Source of the DNA: Pammene aurita
Lineage: Eukaryota > Arthropoda > Insecta > Lepidoptera > Tortricidae
Direction of reading: 5' to 3'
Length of the DNA: 64,000 nt
Assembly: GCA_947086415.1 (NCBI GenBank)
Contig: OX352313.1
Location: 12,891,179-12,955,178 of the forward strand
The position numbers and the translations under genes were made by a program. The notes under the pieces were generated by a model. It had not been told where the DNA came from, did no database searches, and saw only the letters and a program-made list of their open reading frames with translations. This document shows, in pieces, positions 44,301-49,660 of the stretch (position 1 is its first letter; each line of letters begins with the position of its first letter).

Positions 44301-46884
44301 ATAGCAATCTAACCAGACGGGTTTTGTTGCTCTCATTATTGTGTTATATCTGACGTGGCCAGCTGCCAGCTCTGAGTCCATTACATACTCCCTTTTTCTT
44401 GCTTATTGTCCATACAAGTATAGGTATTATAAAACACCCGTATACGCATTACCCGTTTAAGCATTAACGGTTTTTAGGGTTCCGTAGTCAACTAGGAACC
44501 CTTATAGTTTCGCCATGTCTGCCCGTCCGTCCGTCCGTCTGCGGATAATCCCAGTGACCGTTAGCACTAGAAAGCTGGAATTTGGTACTGATATGAATAT
44601 CAATCACGCCGACAAAGTGGTAAAATAAAAAGTGAAAAAAAAATGTTTTATTAGGGTACCTCCCCTATACGAGGGTTGCTACTTATATATCCGGAAACAA
44701 AAAAACAAACAAACGTACACGGCTGAAAATGGTTTTATTGTTTTTCAAAGTATTCCCCTTGATGATCTATGCACTTTTGCATTCGCGTGAACCAATTTTT
44801 AAAGCACTTCTGCCACTCCGCCTGAGGTACCTCCATAACGTGTTGTTTGAATGCGTCGACAGCATCTTCAGCGGTCGAAAATCGTTGACCGCGTAATTTA
44901 TTCTTTATATTTGGAAATAAATAAAAATCGTTGGGTGCCAAGTCAGGGCTGTACGGCGGATGACCCGTTAATTCCACATTTTGACCCTCCAAAAATAGAG
45001 TTGTTTCGCGTGACGTATGACAGCTGGCATTGTCATGATGAAGAATGATTCTTCGTCGCTGGTTAGTTTTACGAATTTGTTCAAATACTTCCGGTAAGCA
45101 AATGGTCGTGTACCACTCTGAATTAACCGTTCTACGGTTTTCTAGTGGCACTGTAGCTACATGGCCATTAATACCGAAGAAGCAGGCCACCATTAGTTTC
45201 AATGTACTTTTTGCACGAGTAACTTTCGTAGGGTTCGGCTCATTTTGAAACACCCATACCGTTGATTGTTGCTTCGTTTCGGGATCGTATGCATAGATCC
45301 AGGATTCGTCACCTGTATAGATGTTATAAACGGCTTTTGAGTCACCACGGTTATATTTTTTTAACATTTTATTGCACCATTCGACGCGAGCATCTTTTTG
45401 CTCTTTTGTTAAGTTGTGGGGTATCCAACGCGAAAAAATTTTTTTTACAGCCAAATAATTATGTAATATGCTATTAATGCTGGTCATAGAAATACCCAGA
45501 GTCGCCTCTATCTCGCGGTACGTAACATGTCGGTCGTCCATTATAAGTTTTCGCACAGCCTCGATATTTTGTTGTACAACGACCGATTTCGGGCGACCTG
45601 CCTTAACTTCGTCCGTAAGCATACTACGTCCACGATTGAACTCACTAAACCAGTGATACACAGTAGTTTTAGATGGGGCTTCATCACCAAAAGTTGAAGT
45701 TAGTTGATCTATGCACAGTTGTTGCGTTAAACCACGCCGAAAATCATAATAAATCATAGCACGAATATTTTCACGAGTGAGTTCCATTCTTGCTGCGAGA
45801 TGACATTTAAAACCCGTCAAAAACAAAACACGAGCGTTAATAAGAAAGAAAAAATATACCGGCCAGTACTTAAAAAAGTTCAAATTTTACCATGGAGGTC
45901 AAATATGCTATTTAAGAAGATTGTAATCCCGGTTTCCGGATATATAAATAGCAGCCTATGTACAGTCGCCATCAAATATATCGGAGCGGCCAAGGTAATC
46001 AAAAATATCTGAACATGCACTTTATCGCCTTGACTATAGAGGCGTTGCCCCGATATTTGTGACCACCTTCTACGCTCCGATATATCTGATGGCGACTGTA
46101 CGTAAAGTGGGGAGTGATTTTTTTTGTTCATTTCAACCCTAACGTGTGATATATTGTTGGATAGGTATTTAAAAATGCATAGGGGTTTACTAAAATAATT
46201 TTTTGATAATGTAAATATTTTCGGAAATAATCGCTCCAGAACTAAAAAAAAATGTGCCCCCCCCCCCCTCTAACTTTTGAACCATTCGTTTTAAAAATAT
46301 GAAAAAATGTCAAAATTAGAACTTTATAAAAACTTTCTAGGAAAATTATTTTGAACTTGATAGGTTGAACAGTTTTTGAAAAAAAAATACAAAATAATTT
46401 CTGAACTAAGTTTGTAATTTAACCGTATAAGCAGGTGTTTATGCAGGCAGTTGTGTGCAGGTACAACCTGTAATTTCTACAAAATCACAATGAAATGACG
46501 TGCTTTCAAATAAAGTAAAAACGGTGAAAATCGGTTCACGCAATAAAGAATTATCCCATAAAAATCATCTTCCACACTTTATGCTCGCGCGCAATAGTTT
46601 ACTTAATTTGCCGATAGATGTCGCTTTACGTGGAACGGTCATATCATATCCTACATGGAGGTGTTATTTTAACTCTGAAGTGGGGACACTTACTGTGACG
46701 GACGGAAAACTACGGAACCCTACACTGAGCGTGGCCCGACACGCTCTTGGCCGGTTTTTTTAAGAAAATATACCTACAAGAAAATGCTTAGGTAGGTACT
46801 TTATTTTTTATATAGAAAAACTTTACTCAGTATGTACTCACCAGTAAATTGTTTGCCATTGATGGTGAAATGCACTCTATCCAT
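20219..46884 (-). CDS. AOX: Insect aldehyde oxidase (molybdo-flavoenzyme), 16 coding exons
   Basis: This cytosolic enzyme would oxidise aldehydes to carboxylic acids using molybdopterin, FAD and two [2Fe-2S] clusters. In moths such enzymes can degrade odorants or pheromones. Exons (high to low): 46884-46842, 41309-41140, 40510-40350, 37969-37560, 36714-36491, 35674-35572, 35314-35187, 34725-34435, 33532-33218, 32951-32452, 30779-30596, 28992-28797, 28109-27340, 24453-24261, 20901-20788, 20346-20219. Phases agree throughout, giving 1,309 residues against about 1,250-1,350 in the family. Cysteines 42, 47, 50 and 72, and 112, 115, 148 and 150 bind the clusters. FAD residues are LVAGNTSKG and IGTLAGNL. 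The late GEPP motif carries the catalytic Glu (about 1233). The NAD-binding FFTGYRK block of xanthine dehydrogenase is absent, so oxidase is the better call. The last exon is the least certain. All donors are GT except a GC after exon 13. Confidence 0.9.
20587..20746. mobile_element. Small DNA-transposon MITE, possibly pogo/Tigger-like
   Basis: The left end is cagtaggacccgcttag. The right end inverted is cagtaacactcgcttaag. This CAGTA..CGCTTA pattern is typical of Tigger-like elements. A TA target duplication is not clear. It lies in the last aldehyde oxidase intron. Confidence 0.5.
20788..20901 (-). CDS. AOX: Aldehyde oxidase exon 15, catalytic glutamate
   Basis: Residues 1230-1267. The acceptor is aattttag and the donor gtaagt. 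Reads TGEPPLCLSHCVVDSLRVAI, in phase with exon 14. The Glu in GEPP is the base catalyst of this family. The exon lies about 3.4 kb beyond exon 14 across RTE, SINE and MITE insertions, and no ATG occurs in it. Confidence 0.85.
21076..21346. mobile_element. MITE with GGGCTCGATTTGACAT-type ends, copy 1
   Basis: The ends gggctcgatttgacatggc and ggtatgtcgaatcgagccc are inverted. The interior (cacacttttgtgacagttga, gtggccatagccatagacaa) recurs at 43406-43683. Confidence 0.85.
21594..23037 (-). mobile_element. 5'-truncated RTE-type LINE
   Basis: The 3' end (21594-21660) reads, on the - strand, ggcctttgcccagcagtggg, then aatattggc followed by TAA repeats. That is typical of lepidopteran RTE. The 5' end stops in the RT domain near 23037. 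It lies in the aldehyde oxidase intron between exons 14 and 15. Confidence 0.85.
21677..23037 (-). pseudogene. RTE reverse transcriptase, N-terminally truncated, frame otherwise open
   Basis: The frame is open from about 23037 (GKSPGEHGITTEVLKIG) to the stop at 21677, with no internal stop. RT motifs are INNYRPISLVSHLYKAF, EQAGFRPGLSTTDHL, LAVVDYRKAFDSL, VKQGDPLSPKLFN, LRFADDIVLFSS with the catalytic FADD, and YVYLGQIVSF. The C-terminus has the PIITYGAQTWSLTK segment seen in RTE proteins. The apurinic endonuclease half and early RT are missing. No ATG occurs upstream of 22696. It is on the host gene's coding strand but inside an intron. Confidence 0.85.
23140..23396 (-). mobile_element. tRNA-derived SINE (tRNA-Arg-like head)
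   Basis: On the - strand the head begins gtcctagctcagtcggtag (A box) and carries cgggttcgaatcct (B box). The anticodon arm cctgc-ctacgaa-gcagg gives ACG, as tRNA-Arg. The acceptor stem does not pair, so it is not a tRNA gene. The body continues with gtgtttatcacagatattt and a tatttatttattta tail. Confidence 0.8.
23574..23728. mobile_element. 155-bp MITE with AATATACGAACTAACGG ends
   Basis: The ends aatatacgaactaacgg and ccgttagtttgtatatt are inverted with two changes. Inner subrepeats (aagtaattattgcagcgcct and aagtaattactctcaggcg) are present. Confidence 0.75.
23835..23872. repeat. 38-bp hairpin palindrome
   Basis: The arm gtggcgctgctgtggag pairs with ctctacagcagcgccac across a TATG loop, 16 of 17 pairs. 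It is in an intron of the aldehyde oxidase gene. Confidence 0.9.
24261..24453 (-). CDS. AOX: Aldehyde oxidase exon 14
   Basis: Residues 1166-1229. Starts VEGAFVQTLSLWLMEDTIYN and holds TWNYYIMGAKDIPNDYRVYL and RPNPVGILGSK. The donor is gtaggt, phase 1. Confidence 0.9.
24632..25242 (+). repeat. Dispersed repeat family R2, copy 2
   Basis: Begins agggttccgtagccaaaatg, has gtccgtccgtccgttcgtcc, gggggcgctcc, catcaatcgataggtctttaaa and cggttcagccatttttgtg, and ends gatccgacacgcacttggcc. Confidence 0.85.
25243..26245. other. Intron sequence, degenerate repeats only
   Basis: The region has low-complexity and old repeat-like sequence (aaatttcataaagatcag, caaatttcatgaagctagct) but no clear ends or coding exon. 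Confidence 0.35.
26246..26592. repeat. Foldback element, about 150-bp arms
   Basis: The left arm (atatgtatttataggaacaa .. taaaaatgtgagatctta) is repeated inverted at 26440-26592 with about 95% identity. The arms enclose a short TA-rich loop (atatatatatat). No transposase. Confidence 0.9.
27340..28109 (-). CDS. AOX: Aldehyde oxidase exon 13, largest exon
   Basis: Residues 909-1165. Contains EGIAAIEHIMEHIA, SIGGIEIGQGINTRIAQVA and ADVFEDAGRTINPALDVGQ. It ends CAG followed by gcaagt, a GC donor. Extending the frame past this point gives an unrelated tail and a stop. Confidence 0.9.
28364..28735. mobile_element. MITE of the CAGTCGCCATCAAATATATCGG family with an overlapping second inverted repeat
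   Basis: The ends cagtcgccatcaaatatatc (28366) and gatatatttgatagcgactg (to 28621) are inverted. An independent inverted repeat has arms 28485-28572 and 28645-28735 (agttatagtattcgctttat). It overlaps the right end of the first, so one element probably inserted in or beside the other. A shorter copy of the first family is at 45963-46098. Confidence 0.75.
28797..28992 (-). CDS. AOX: Aldehyde oxidase exon 12
   Basis: Residues 844-908. Starts IGVDGNGQIQYLDGTFYV and ends TNCFMRAPG, near the substrate channel. Acceptor tcttttag, donor gtaatt, phase 1. Confidence 0.9.
28993..30595. other. Aldehyde oxidase intron 11, no gene
   Basis: Holds AT-rich sequence and a block with repeated gaggccggg motifs (29550-29660) that may be an old transposon end. 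No coding signal. Confidence 0.35.
30596..30779 (-). CDS. AOX: Aldehyde oxidase exon 11, molybdenum cofactor loop
   Basis: Residues 782-843. Contains RRCGGAFGCKIARN, the equivalent of the GGGFGGK cofactor loop. One of its usual glycines is Cys (796) here. The donor is gtcagt, phase 0. Confidence 0.9.
30840..31271 (-). repeat. Probable LINE 3' end with TGAT-type tail
   Basis: On the - strand the segment ends in a tgattgattgattga simple repeat (30862-30880), as several LINE 3' ends do. A 70-residue frame ending at 31059 (ETLAGRFDAPLLKHWNSLH) could be the terminal part of an ORF. Low certainty. Confidence 0.35.
31294..31815 (+). repeat. Dispersed repeat family R3
   Basis: The left end aaaccggccaagtgcgagtc..gagggttccgta and right end ggtacggaaccctaaaaac resemble the ends of R1 and R2, but the interior differs. 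A ggacggacggatggatggac block near 31715 mirrors the gtccgtcc block of R1 and R2. A related shorter block follows at 31820-32045. Confidence 0.7.
32452..32951 (-). CDS. AOX: Aldehyde oxidase exon 10, molybdopterin region
   Basis: Residues 616-781. Contains IEGVIAVYSSKDIPGVN, LYYNQPVAIVVAETQVIADK, HHMMELHTTVTCPVD and TQWMDVTQAAIAQLL. The donor is gtaagt, phase 2. Confidence 0.9.
33218..33532 (-). CDS. AOX: Aldehyde oxidase exon 9, start of molybdopterin region
   Basis: Residues 511-615. Contains PLLKKEGLIQCAGEAKYSDD, the conserved entry into the molybdenum-binding part. The donor is gtgagt, phase 0. Confidence 0.9.
33533..34434. other. Aldehyde oxidase intron 8, no gene
   Basis: AT-rich intron sequence. 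No exon, RNA gene or clear repeat supported. Confidence 0.35.
34435..34725 (-). CDS. AOX: Aldehyde oxidase exon 8, CO-dehydrogenase-like FAD C-terminal part
   Basis: Residues 414-510. Contains VAPKEQNAHAEVNGAFLFKF and IVYGGINPAFTHA. Acceptor attgcag, donor gtacat, phase 0 on both sides. Confidence 0.9.
34726..35186. other. Aldehyde oxidase intron 7, no gene
   Basis: AT-rich intron sequence with no supported feature. Confidence 0.35.
35187..35314 (-). CDS. AOX: Aldehyde oxidase exon 7, FAD domain end
   Basis: Residues 371-413. Contains LPEFLTTNIVGRVMTQIKLP. The NAD-binding FFTGYRK-type stretch of xanthine dehydrogenase is not seen here. Confidence 0.85.
35572..35674 (-). CDS. AOX: Aldehyde oxidase exon 6, FAD domain
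   Basis: Residues 337-370. Contains IGTLAGNLILKHEHPDFQSD, the FAD pyrophosphate segment. This exon is too short for a simple ORF scan, but the splice sites and phase fit. Confidence 0.85.
35715..36312 (+). repeat. Dispersed repeat family R2, copy 3
   Basis: Matches the 24632 copy: ggaacccttatggattcgtc, gtctgtccgtccgtccgt, a ggggggcgctccatacaggt block, cgataggtctttcaaaataa, and the end ggtccgacacgcacttggcc. Confidence 0.85.
36491..36714 (-). CDS. AOX: Aldehyde oxidase exon 5, FAD domain
   Basis: Residues 262-336. Acceptor ttatttttcag, donor gtaagt. Contains FYPKVIVDISGVAELR, LILGANLTITDTMELF and ends HIPVRN. Confidence 0.9.
36836..37194. other. Intron sequence, TG/TA-rich
   Basis: Includes a gtatatgtgtacgtatatgt low-complexity run at 37080-37105. 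No coding exon seen. Confidence 0.35.
37195..37371 (+). repeat. 3' end of a lepidopteran non-LTR retrotransposon
   Basis: Contains aaggttgtctggaagaaatc, gcgataagaccgcctgttgt and gtgcaataaagagtatttat, ending in an ATT repeat. This 3'UTR is one I recall as common in lepidopteran genomes. No ORF part remains. Confidence 0.6.
37560..37969 (-). CDS. AOX: Aldehyde oxidase exon 4, CRCTGYRP cluster motif and start of FAD domain
   Basis: Residues 125-261. Contains NLCRCTGYRPILEAF, which completes cluster 2, a cysteine-bearing linker (CGGTCDN), and YMLVAGNTSKG at the FAD domain start. The donor is gtaaaa, phase 1. Confidence 0.9.
38413..38633. mobile_element. MITE with TTAGAGAATTCAACC ends, copy 2, with flanking duplication
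   Basis: Same family as 20027-20251. Flanks are ggtatgggt before CTTAGAG and ggtatgggt after CTCTAAG, a perfect 9-bp duplication. That is the size seen in Mutator-like elements, although the copy-1 flanks fit 8 bp better. Confidence 0.85.
38634..39419. other. Aldehyde oxidase intron 3, part, no gene
   Basis: AT-rich intron sequence. No exon or repeat ends supported. Confidence 0.35.
39420..39862. repeat. Foldback element made of three concentric inverted shells
   Basis: The motif cacaccgctgc occurs at 39430, 39509 and 39589. Its inverse gcagcggtgtg occurs at 39683, 39763 and 39843. Spacing is about 80 bp on both sides, so the element is symmetrical in three nested layers. The ends are ggtgcgacc and ggtcgcacc. 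Intermediate blocks (ttacggaatcgcagtgacgc, tcgcatgcc) alternate in the same order. Confidence 0.9.
40350..40510 (-). CDS. AOX: Aldehyde oxidase exon 3, second 2Fe-2S cluster
   Basis: Residues 72-124. The acceptor is ccgttccag and the donor gtatgt. Contains DITTIEGIGNRR and QCGYCSPGFVMSMY. The exon lies between two concentric-shell foldbacks. Confidence 0.9.
40636..40937. repeat. Foldback element of the same family with two concentric shells
   Basis: cacaccgctgc starts at 40645 and 40725. The inverse starts at 40835 and 40920. The ends are ggtgcaacc and ggtcgcacc. The repeated blocks match those at 39420-39862. It lies between aldehyde oxidase exons 3 and 2. Confidence 0.9.
41140..41309 (-). 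CDS. AOX: Aldehyde oxidase exon 2, first 2Fe-2S cluster
   Basis: Residues 15-71. The acceptor is cctgccag and the donor gtaact. Contains TKYMCLEGGCGACVV, three of the four cluster cysteines. Codon use is GC-rich compared with the other exons. Confidence 0.9.
41397..41666 (+). mobile_element. Non-autonomous Helitron-like element
   Basis: Starts TC (tccatacaaatattataaat) after an A and ends CTAG before a T (gccgcgggcaaaagctag), as Helitrons do. A GC-rich gcgagcgaagccgcgggc segment lies just before the end and may form the usual hairpin. No ORF. It is one of the best known lepidopteran repeats by structure. Confidence 0.75.
41667..43092. other. Aldehyde oxidase intron 1, part
   Basis: AT-rich. 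At 42066-42155 there is tgtccgaccgaaacatg with gccgaaaccgaaacagaa repeats, the same kind of transposon end as in the tandem duplication at 53824-53999. Otherwise nothing is supported. Confidence 0.4.
43093..43218 (-). repeat. Short retroposon-like repeat, copy 2
   Basis: Same sequence as 5311-5440: ggtggcaaacaagcatacgg, gtagcctatggacgcctgca, cacatgcgcgttgcc. It ends in an A-run on the - strand. Confidence 0.75.
43406..43683. mobile_element. MITE with TCGACAT-type ends, copy 2
   Basis: Matches 21076-21346 over its length. The right end (tttggcatgtcgaatcg) runs straight into the 22-bp minisatellite. Confidence 0.8.
43679..43786 (+). repeat. Minisatellite, 22-bp unit, about five copies
   Basis: Unit ggccctggccacgtcacgtc plus ga, at 43679, 43701, 43723, 43745 and 43767 (last copy 20 bases). 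One copy has a c-to-t change. The first unit overlaps the end of the MITE, so the array may have grown from the MITE end. Confidence 0.95.
43858..43925. repeat. 68-bp near-perfect palindrome
   Basis: The 33-base arm starting gtagttatgcaaaaacgttc is repeated inverted with one mismatch across a 2-base centre. It ends gcataactac. Confidence 0.95.
44470..44669 (+). repeat. Dispersed repeat R1, left part, split by MITE and mariner
   Basis: Runs from agggttccgtagtcaactag to gggtacctcccctata. The rest of the repeat resumes at 46101 (cgtaaagtggggagtg). The joined site matches the unbroken copy at 19466-19495. Confidence 0.85.
44670..45960 (-). mobile_element. mariner transposon, apparently intact (copy 1)
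   Basis: 1,291 bp, flanked by TA (44668-44669 and 45961-45962). The left end is cgagggttgctacttatata. The right end inverted is cataggctgctatttatata. Both continue tccggaaac. It is the same length as copy 2 at 54326-55616. It sits on the left TA of a MITE that itself lies in repeat R1. Confidence 0.95.
44735..45787 (-). CDS. mariner transposase, uninterrupted 350-codon ORF
   Basis: This cuts the element out and inserts it at TA sites. The start is chosen at ATG 45787 (MELTRENIRAMIYYDFRRGL). The 32 residues that extend the frame upstream are hydrophobic and not family-like. The helix-turn-helix DNA-binding part is followed by the linker WIPHNLTKEQ. The DDE/D core has TGDESWIYAYDPETK (first D), HHDNASCH (second D) and YSPDLAPNDFYLFP, with 34 residues between the second and third D (D34D, typical mariner). 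Length matches known mariners (about 345). No stop or shift was found, so it could be active. The ORF lies on the same strand as the host gene, in intron 1. Confidence 0.95.
   Translation of the reverse strand: MELTRENIRAMIYYDFRRGLTQQLCIDQLTSTFGDEAPSKTTVYHWFSEFNRGRSMLTDEVKAGRPKSVVVQQNIEAVRKLIMDDRHVTYREIEATLGISMTSINSILHNYLAVKKIFSRWIPHNLTKEQKDARVEWCNKMLKKYNRGDSKAVYNIYTGDESWIYAYDPETKQQSTVWVFQNEPNPTKVTRAKSTLKLMVACFFGINGHVATVPLENRRTVNSEWYTTICLPEVFEQIRKTNQRRRIILHHDNASCHTSRETTLFLEGQNVELTGHPPYSPDLAPNDFYLFPNIKNKLRGQRFSTAEDAVDAFKQHVMEVPQAEWQKCFKNWFTRMQKCIDHQGEYFEKQ
45963..46098. mobile_element. 136-bp MITE of the CAGTCGCCATCAAATATATCGG family
   Basis: The ends cagtcgccatcaaatatatc and gatatatctgatggcgactg are inverted and flanked by TA at 45961 and 46099. 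It has no ORF. It split repeat R1 before the mariner inserted at its left TA. Confidence 0.85.
46101..46762 (+). repeat. Dispersed repeat R1, right part
   Basis: Continues R1 from cgtaaagtggggagtg to a ggcccgacacgctcttggcc block. An insertion of about 100 bases at about 46560-46670 (gccgatagatgtcgctttac) is not in the other copies. Confidence 0.8.
46842..46884 (-). CDS. AOX: Aldehyde oxidase exon 1 (start codon)
   Basis: ATG at 46884 gives MDRVHFTINGKQFT plus one base, then the donor gtgagt. MDRVHFTINGK is a classic N-terminal strand of the first 2Fe-2S domain. A ttacag acceptor at 46898 (last base) could mean a 5'UTR intron. The next exon is about 5.5 kb away across the mariner, minisatellite and Helitron-like insertions. 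Confidence 0.85.
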
Positions 46885-47310
46885 TTTAGAAGAGTACCTG
46901 TAACCGTTTAAACACAATGTATTATTGGGTGCGAATATTGCGATGCATTAGTATGATCACAAAATTAATATAACCGCGTGTAGCAACCTCACTTATAATG
47001 AGTTATGGTTGAAAAGATACGGATATTCGTAATTACCTTACCCGATCGGTAATTGATGATGGCTAAGATAGTACATTGTACTGTAGTACATTATTTCGAT
47101 CTATCTCGTAGGGTTCAGCCCGCGTTGGCAATGTCAGCGCAAAAGAATTCTATGTTGCCGACACATCCGGTTATCGAAACAATTGGAAATAGTATATTAG
47201 TACATTACTTACCAAGGACTGTAAAAGAAAGAAAGCCCGAAATCGCAGGTATTTGTAAATATGCTATAGAGGGCTTTCTTTTTTACTGCCCGTGGTGAGT
47301 ACACAATTTT

Positions 47311-47389
47311 ACGTCTCCACCTGGCCATAATGCGAGTTTTACCGTACGCGTAGCGCGCGATAAAACTCACATTATGGCCAGGGTTGACG
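47311..47389. repeat. 79-bp imperfect palindrome
   Basis: cctggccataatgcgagtttta pairs with taaaactcacattatggccagg around ccgtacgcgtagcgcgcga. The outer acgtc / gacgt bases continue the symmetry. Confidence 0.85.
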
Positions 47390-47542
47390 TAAATAGTTAT
47401 TTGCTTTCGTTAAAAATAGATGAAAATATAATTTAAAAATGATATTAAATTATTATTCACTAAATCATCATTATATCATTAACTTAATCATAATTTGTAA
47501 GCAATACAAGATCTATTCTGCCTTTAATCCGGCGGTTTTATC

Positions 47543-47890
47543 AGTTAACCCTTTGACCGCCAAAGCCGTTCAAACACGTCAACGAAAAGTCGTGCCCTCA
47601 GCGCCGTGACGTGTTAACACGTCCAAAATGAGAGATCAAAATACACCTTAATAAACAACCTTTACAAAAATATTTTTGTATATTTATTATATCTCTACCA
47701 TTCATTTTTTTAGTTAGAATTTCATTCAAAATAACCCGTGAATCAAGAAAAAATGAGAAAATACCTCGAAGCTATTTAAAAGAACAAAAAGGCACTGCCC
47801 TCTTCGCCGTTGACGGGTAAACACGTCAAGCGGCGTGACGTCACTTCGAAATAGTGTTGTTCGTTTGAAAGCATAGTGGTCGATGTTGAT
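47543..47890. repeat. TTAACC-type MITE, left-end fragment
   Basis: Begins ttaaccctttgaccgccaaa and includes repeated acacgtca motifs. Related to 16265 and to 53393-53745. No matching right end was located. Confidence 0.45.
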
Positions 47891-48057
47891 TATTGGATGA
47901 ATATTAACCAAACACTGTAATTATGAAAGTTTTTCGCATTTTAAGCTATATTATATAATAAAACTAATTATTAAACTGTGATTCGCGTTGAAGATTAGTT
48001 TTAGGAACTACATATCGTAATTAATTTTGTATTAAGCAGAACGTCTGCTAACGATAC

Positions 48058-48165
48058 CACAATGCTTAGAAAAAATGAGCGATGGGCATGTATCCCAGAG
48101 TCGCGAGTTCGAGTCTCGTCTGAGGCAGTGGATTTTTCTACTTTTCCATTTTTTCTAAGCATTGT
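48058..48165 (+). repeat. tRNA-like segment inside a 19-bp inverted repeat
   Basis: caatgcttagaaaaaatg (48059) is inverted at 48147 as cattttttctaagcattg. Between them is a B-box-like gcgagttcgagtctcgtc. It is probably a SINE fragment. Nothing else is supported from 47891 to 48640. Confidence 0.5.
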
Positions 48166-48640
48166 ACATATCGTACTCGTAATGTTAAAAAAGGTATATA
48201 TTTTAAATTTTTACAATTTTTAATTTAATATATGCATTATTAAAAAAGAAAGAGTTTTATTTAAGTCGCAATGGAATAAATACAATGCGTGTTATAAGGG
48301 CCGTATTTAAAACCTAACAATGTGTATGTCGTTTCTTTTAATCTTATTGCTTCGCCGCATTCTTGTTAATCCTTAAACAATGATAAATACCACGACACGT
48401 GGGCTTTCGGTCCATTTCATTCATACCAAATAAGTAAAAATAATGAAATGGTATTTTAGATAAAATGTCAACCAATATGAATGTTATCGGTGAGAGACCG
48501 AGTTTAAGTGAACAAAGAATATGTCATTATTAGGGATATACCAAGTTTCTTTAAGTATAATAAAGATTATATTTCTTTAAGTATAGAAGTATAATAAGAT
48601 TAATAAATTATACAAAAGAATGAAATGTGCGCGAGTGGTT

Positions 48641-49078
48641 TTAGGGTTCCGTAGTCAACTAGGAACCCTTATAGTTTTGCCATGTCTGTCTGTCCGTCCG
48701 TCCGCGGATAATCTCAGTGACCGTTAGCACTAGAAAGGTGAAATTTGGTACTAATATGTATATCAATCACGCCGACAAAGTGGTAAAATAAAAATTGGAA
48801 AAAACTGTTTTATTAGGGTACCTACCTCCCCTATACATAAAGTGGGGAGTAATTTTTTTTTTTGGATAGTTCTTGAAAAAAAAAATTACAGAATAATTTC
48901 TGAACTAAGTTTGTAATTTAACCGTATAACAAGGTGTTTATTGTACCTGTAATTTCTACAAAATCACAATGAAATGACGTGCTTTCAAAAACTCTTAATT
49001 GGGGACACATACTGTGATGGACGGAAAACTACGGAACCCTACACTGAGCGTGGCCCGACACACTCTTGGCCGGTTTTT
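48641..49078 (+). repeat. Dispersed repeat family R1, internally shortened copy
   Basis: Begins agggttccgtagtcaactag and ends tggcccgacacactcttggc. A middle block present in the 19311 copy is missing between about 48855 and 48860. Confidence 0.8.
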
Positions 49079-49660
49079 TTACCTACACACCCGTTCTGTC
49101 CGATGTTCATTAGTTTTTATCATAAAATTTATTTATTTGATGGTATTGTTAAACATTTTTTTACTCAACTAAACACTTAAAAAACCTTACGTATTTTCCT
49201 TCATACAGTTACACCACGGAAATATCGATACAGAAAAGAATGAATATCTCTCACCCCCAACTCTAACATTCATAATAAGTTACGGTGAACAGTGTTTTAT
49301 GGAAGCCAAAAAAGTGACATCCCCATTTTATTACAAATTACTGTAGTTTAGAGCACTACGAATGCGAGACTAAAACTCCCGCGTTTCTAATATGTGTAGT
49401 TTTTGAGAAAAAAATTTTTGAAAATCTTGATTCTGACACCCGGATATTACGAAAAATAATTATGTATTGCAAATTAAGTAACAAACTTTTCTGTTGACTA
49501 AAGTGTTGGATAAACCTTTCAAAAAAATACATTTAGAAGTAATTACAACCTTTCTAAGTACATTAGTTACAATGATATTAATTATTTTAATGATTTTGGT
49601 TTTTTTTTTTTCTTCCACCGTAGTAGGTCGCGATATTTGTAAGACAGCTTCATTGTTATG

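Noticed and set aside
44851..45656. Open frames on the + strand through the mariner
   Set aside because: They are antisense shadows of the transposase and recur identically in copy 2.
20219..46884. Xanthine dehydrogenase rather than aldehyde oxidase
   Set aside because: The NAD-binding stretch is not seen in exon 7, and the segments LVAGNTSKG and NAHAEVNGAF fit insect aldehyde oxidases better. Without alignment this is a judgement.
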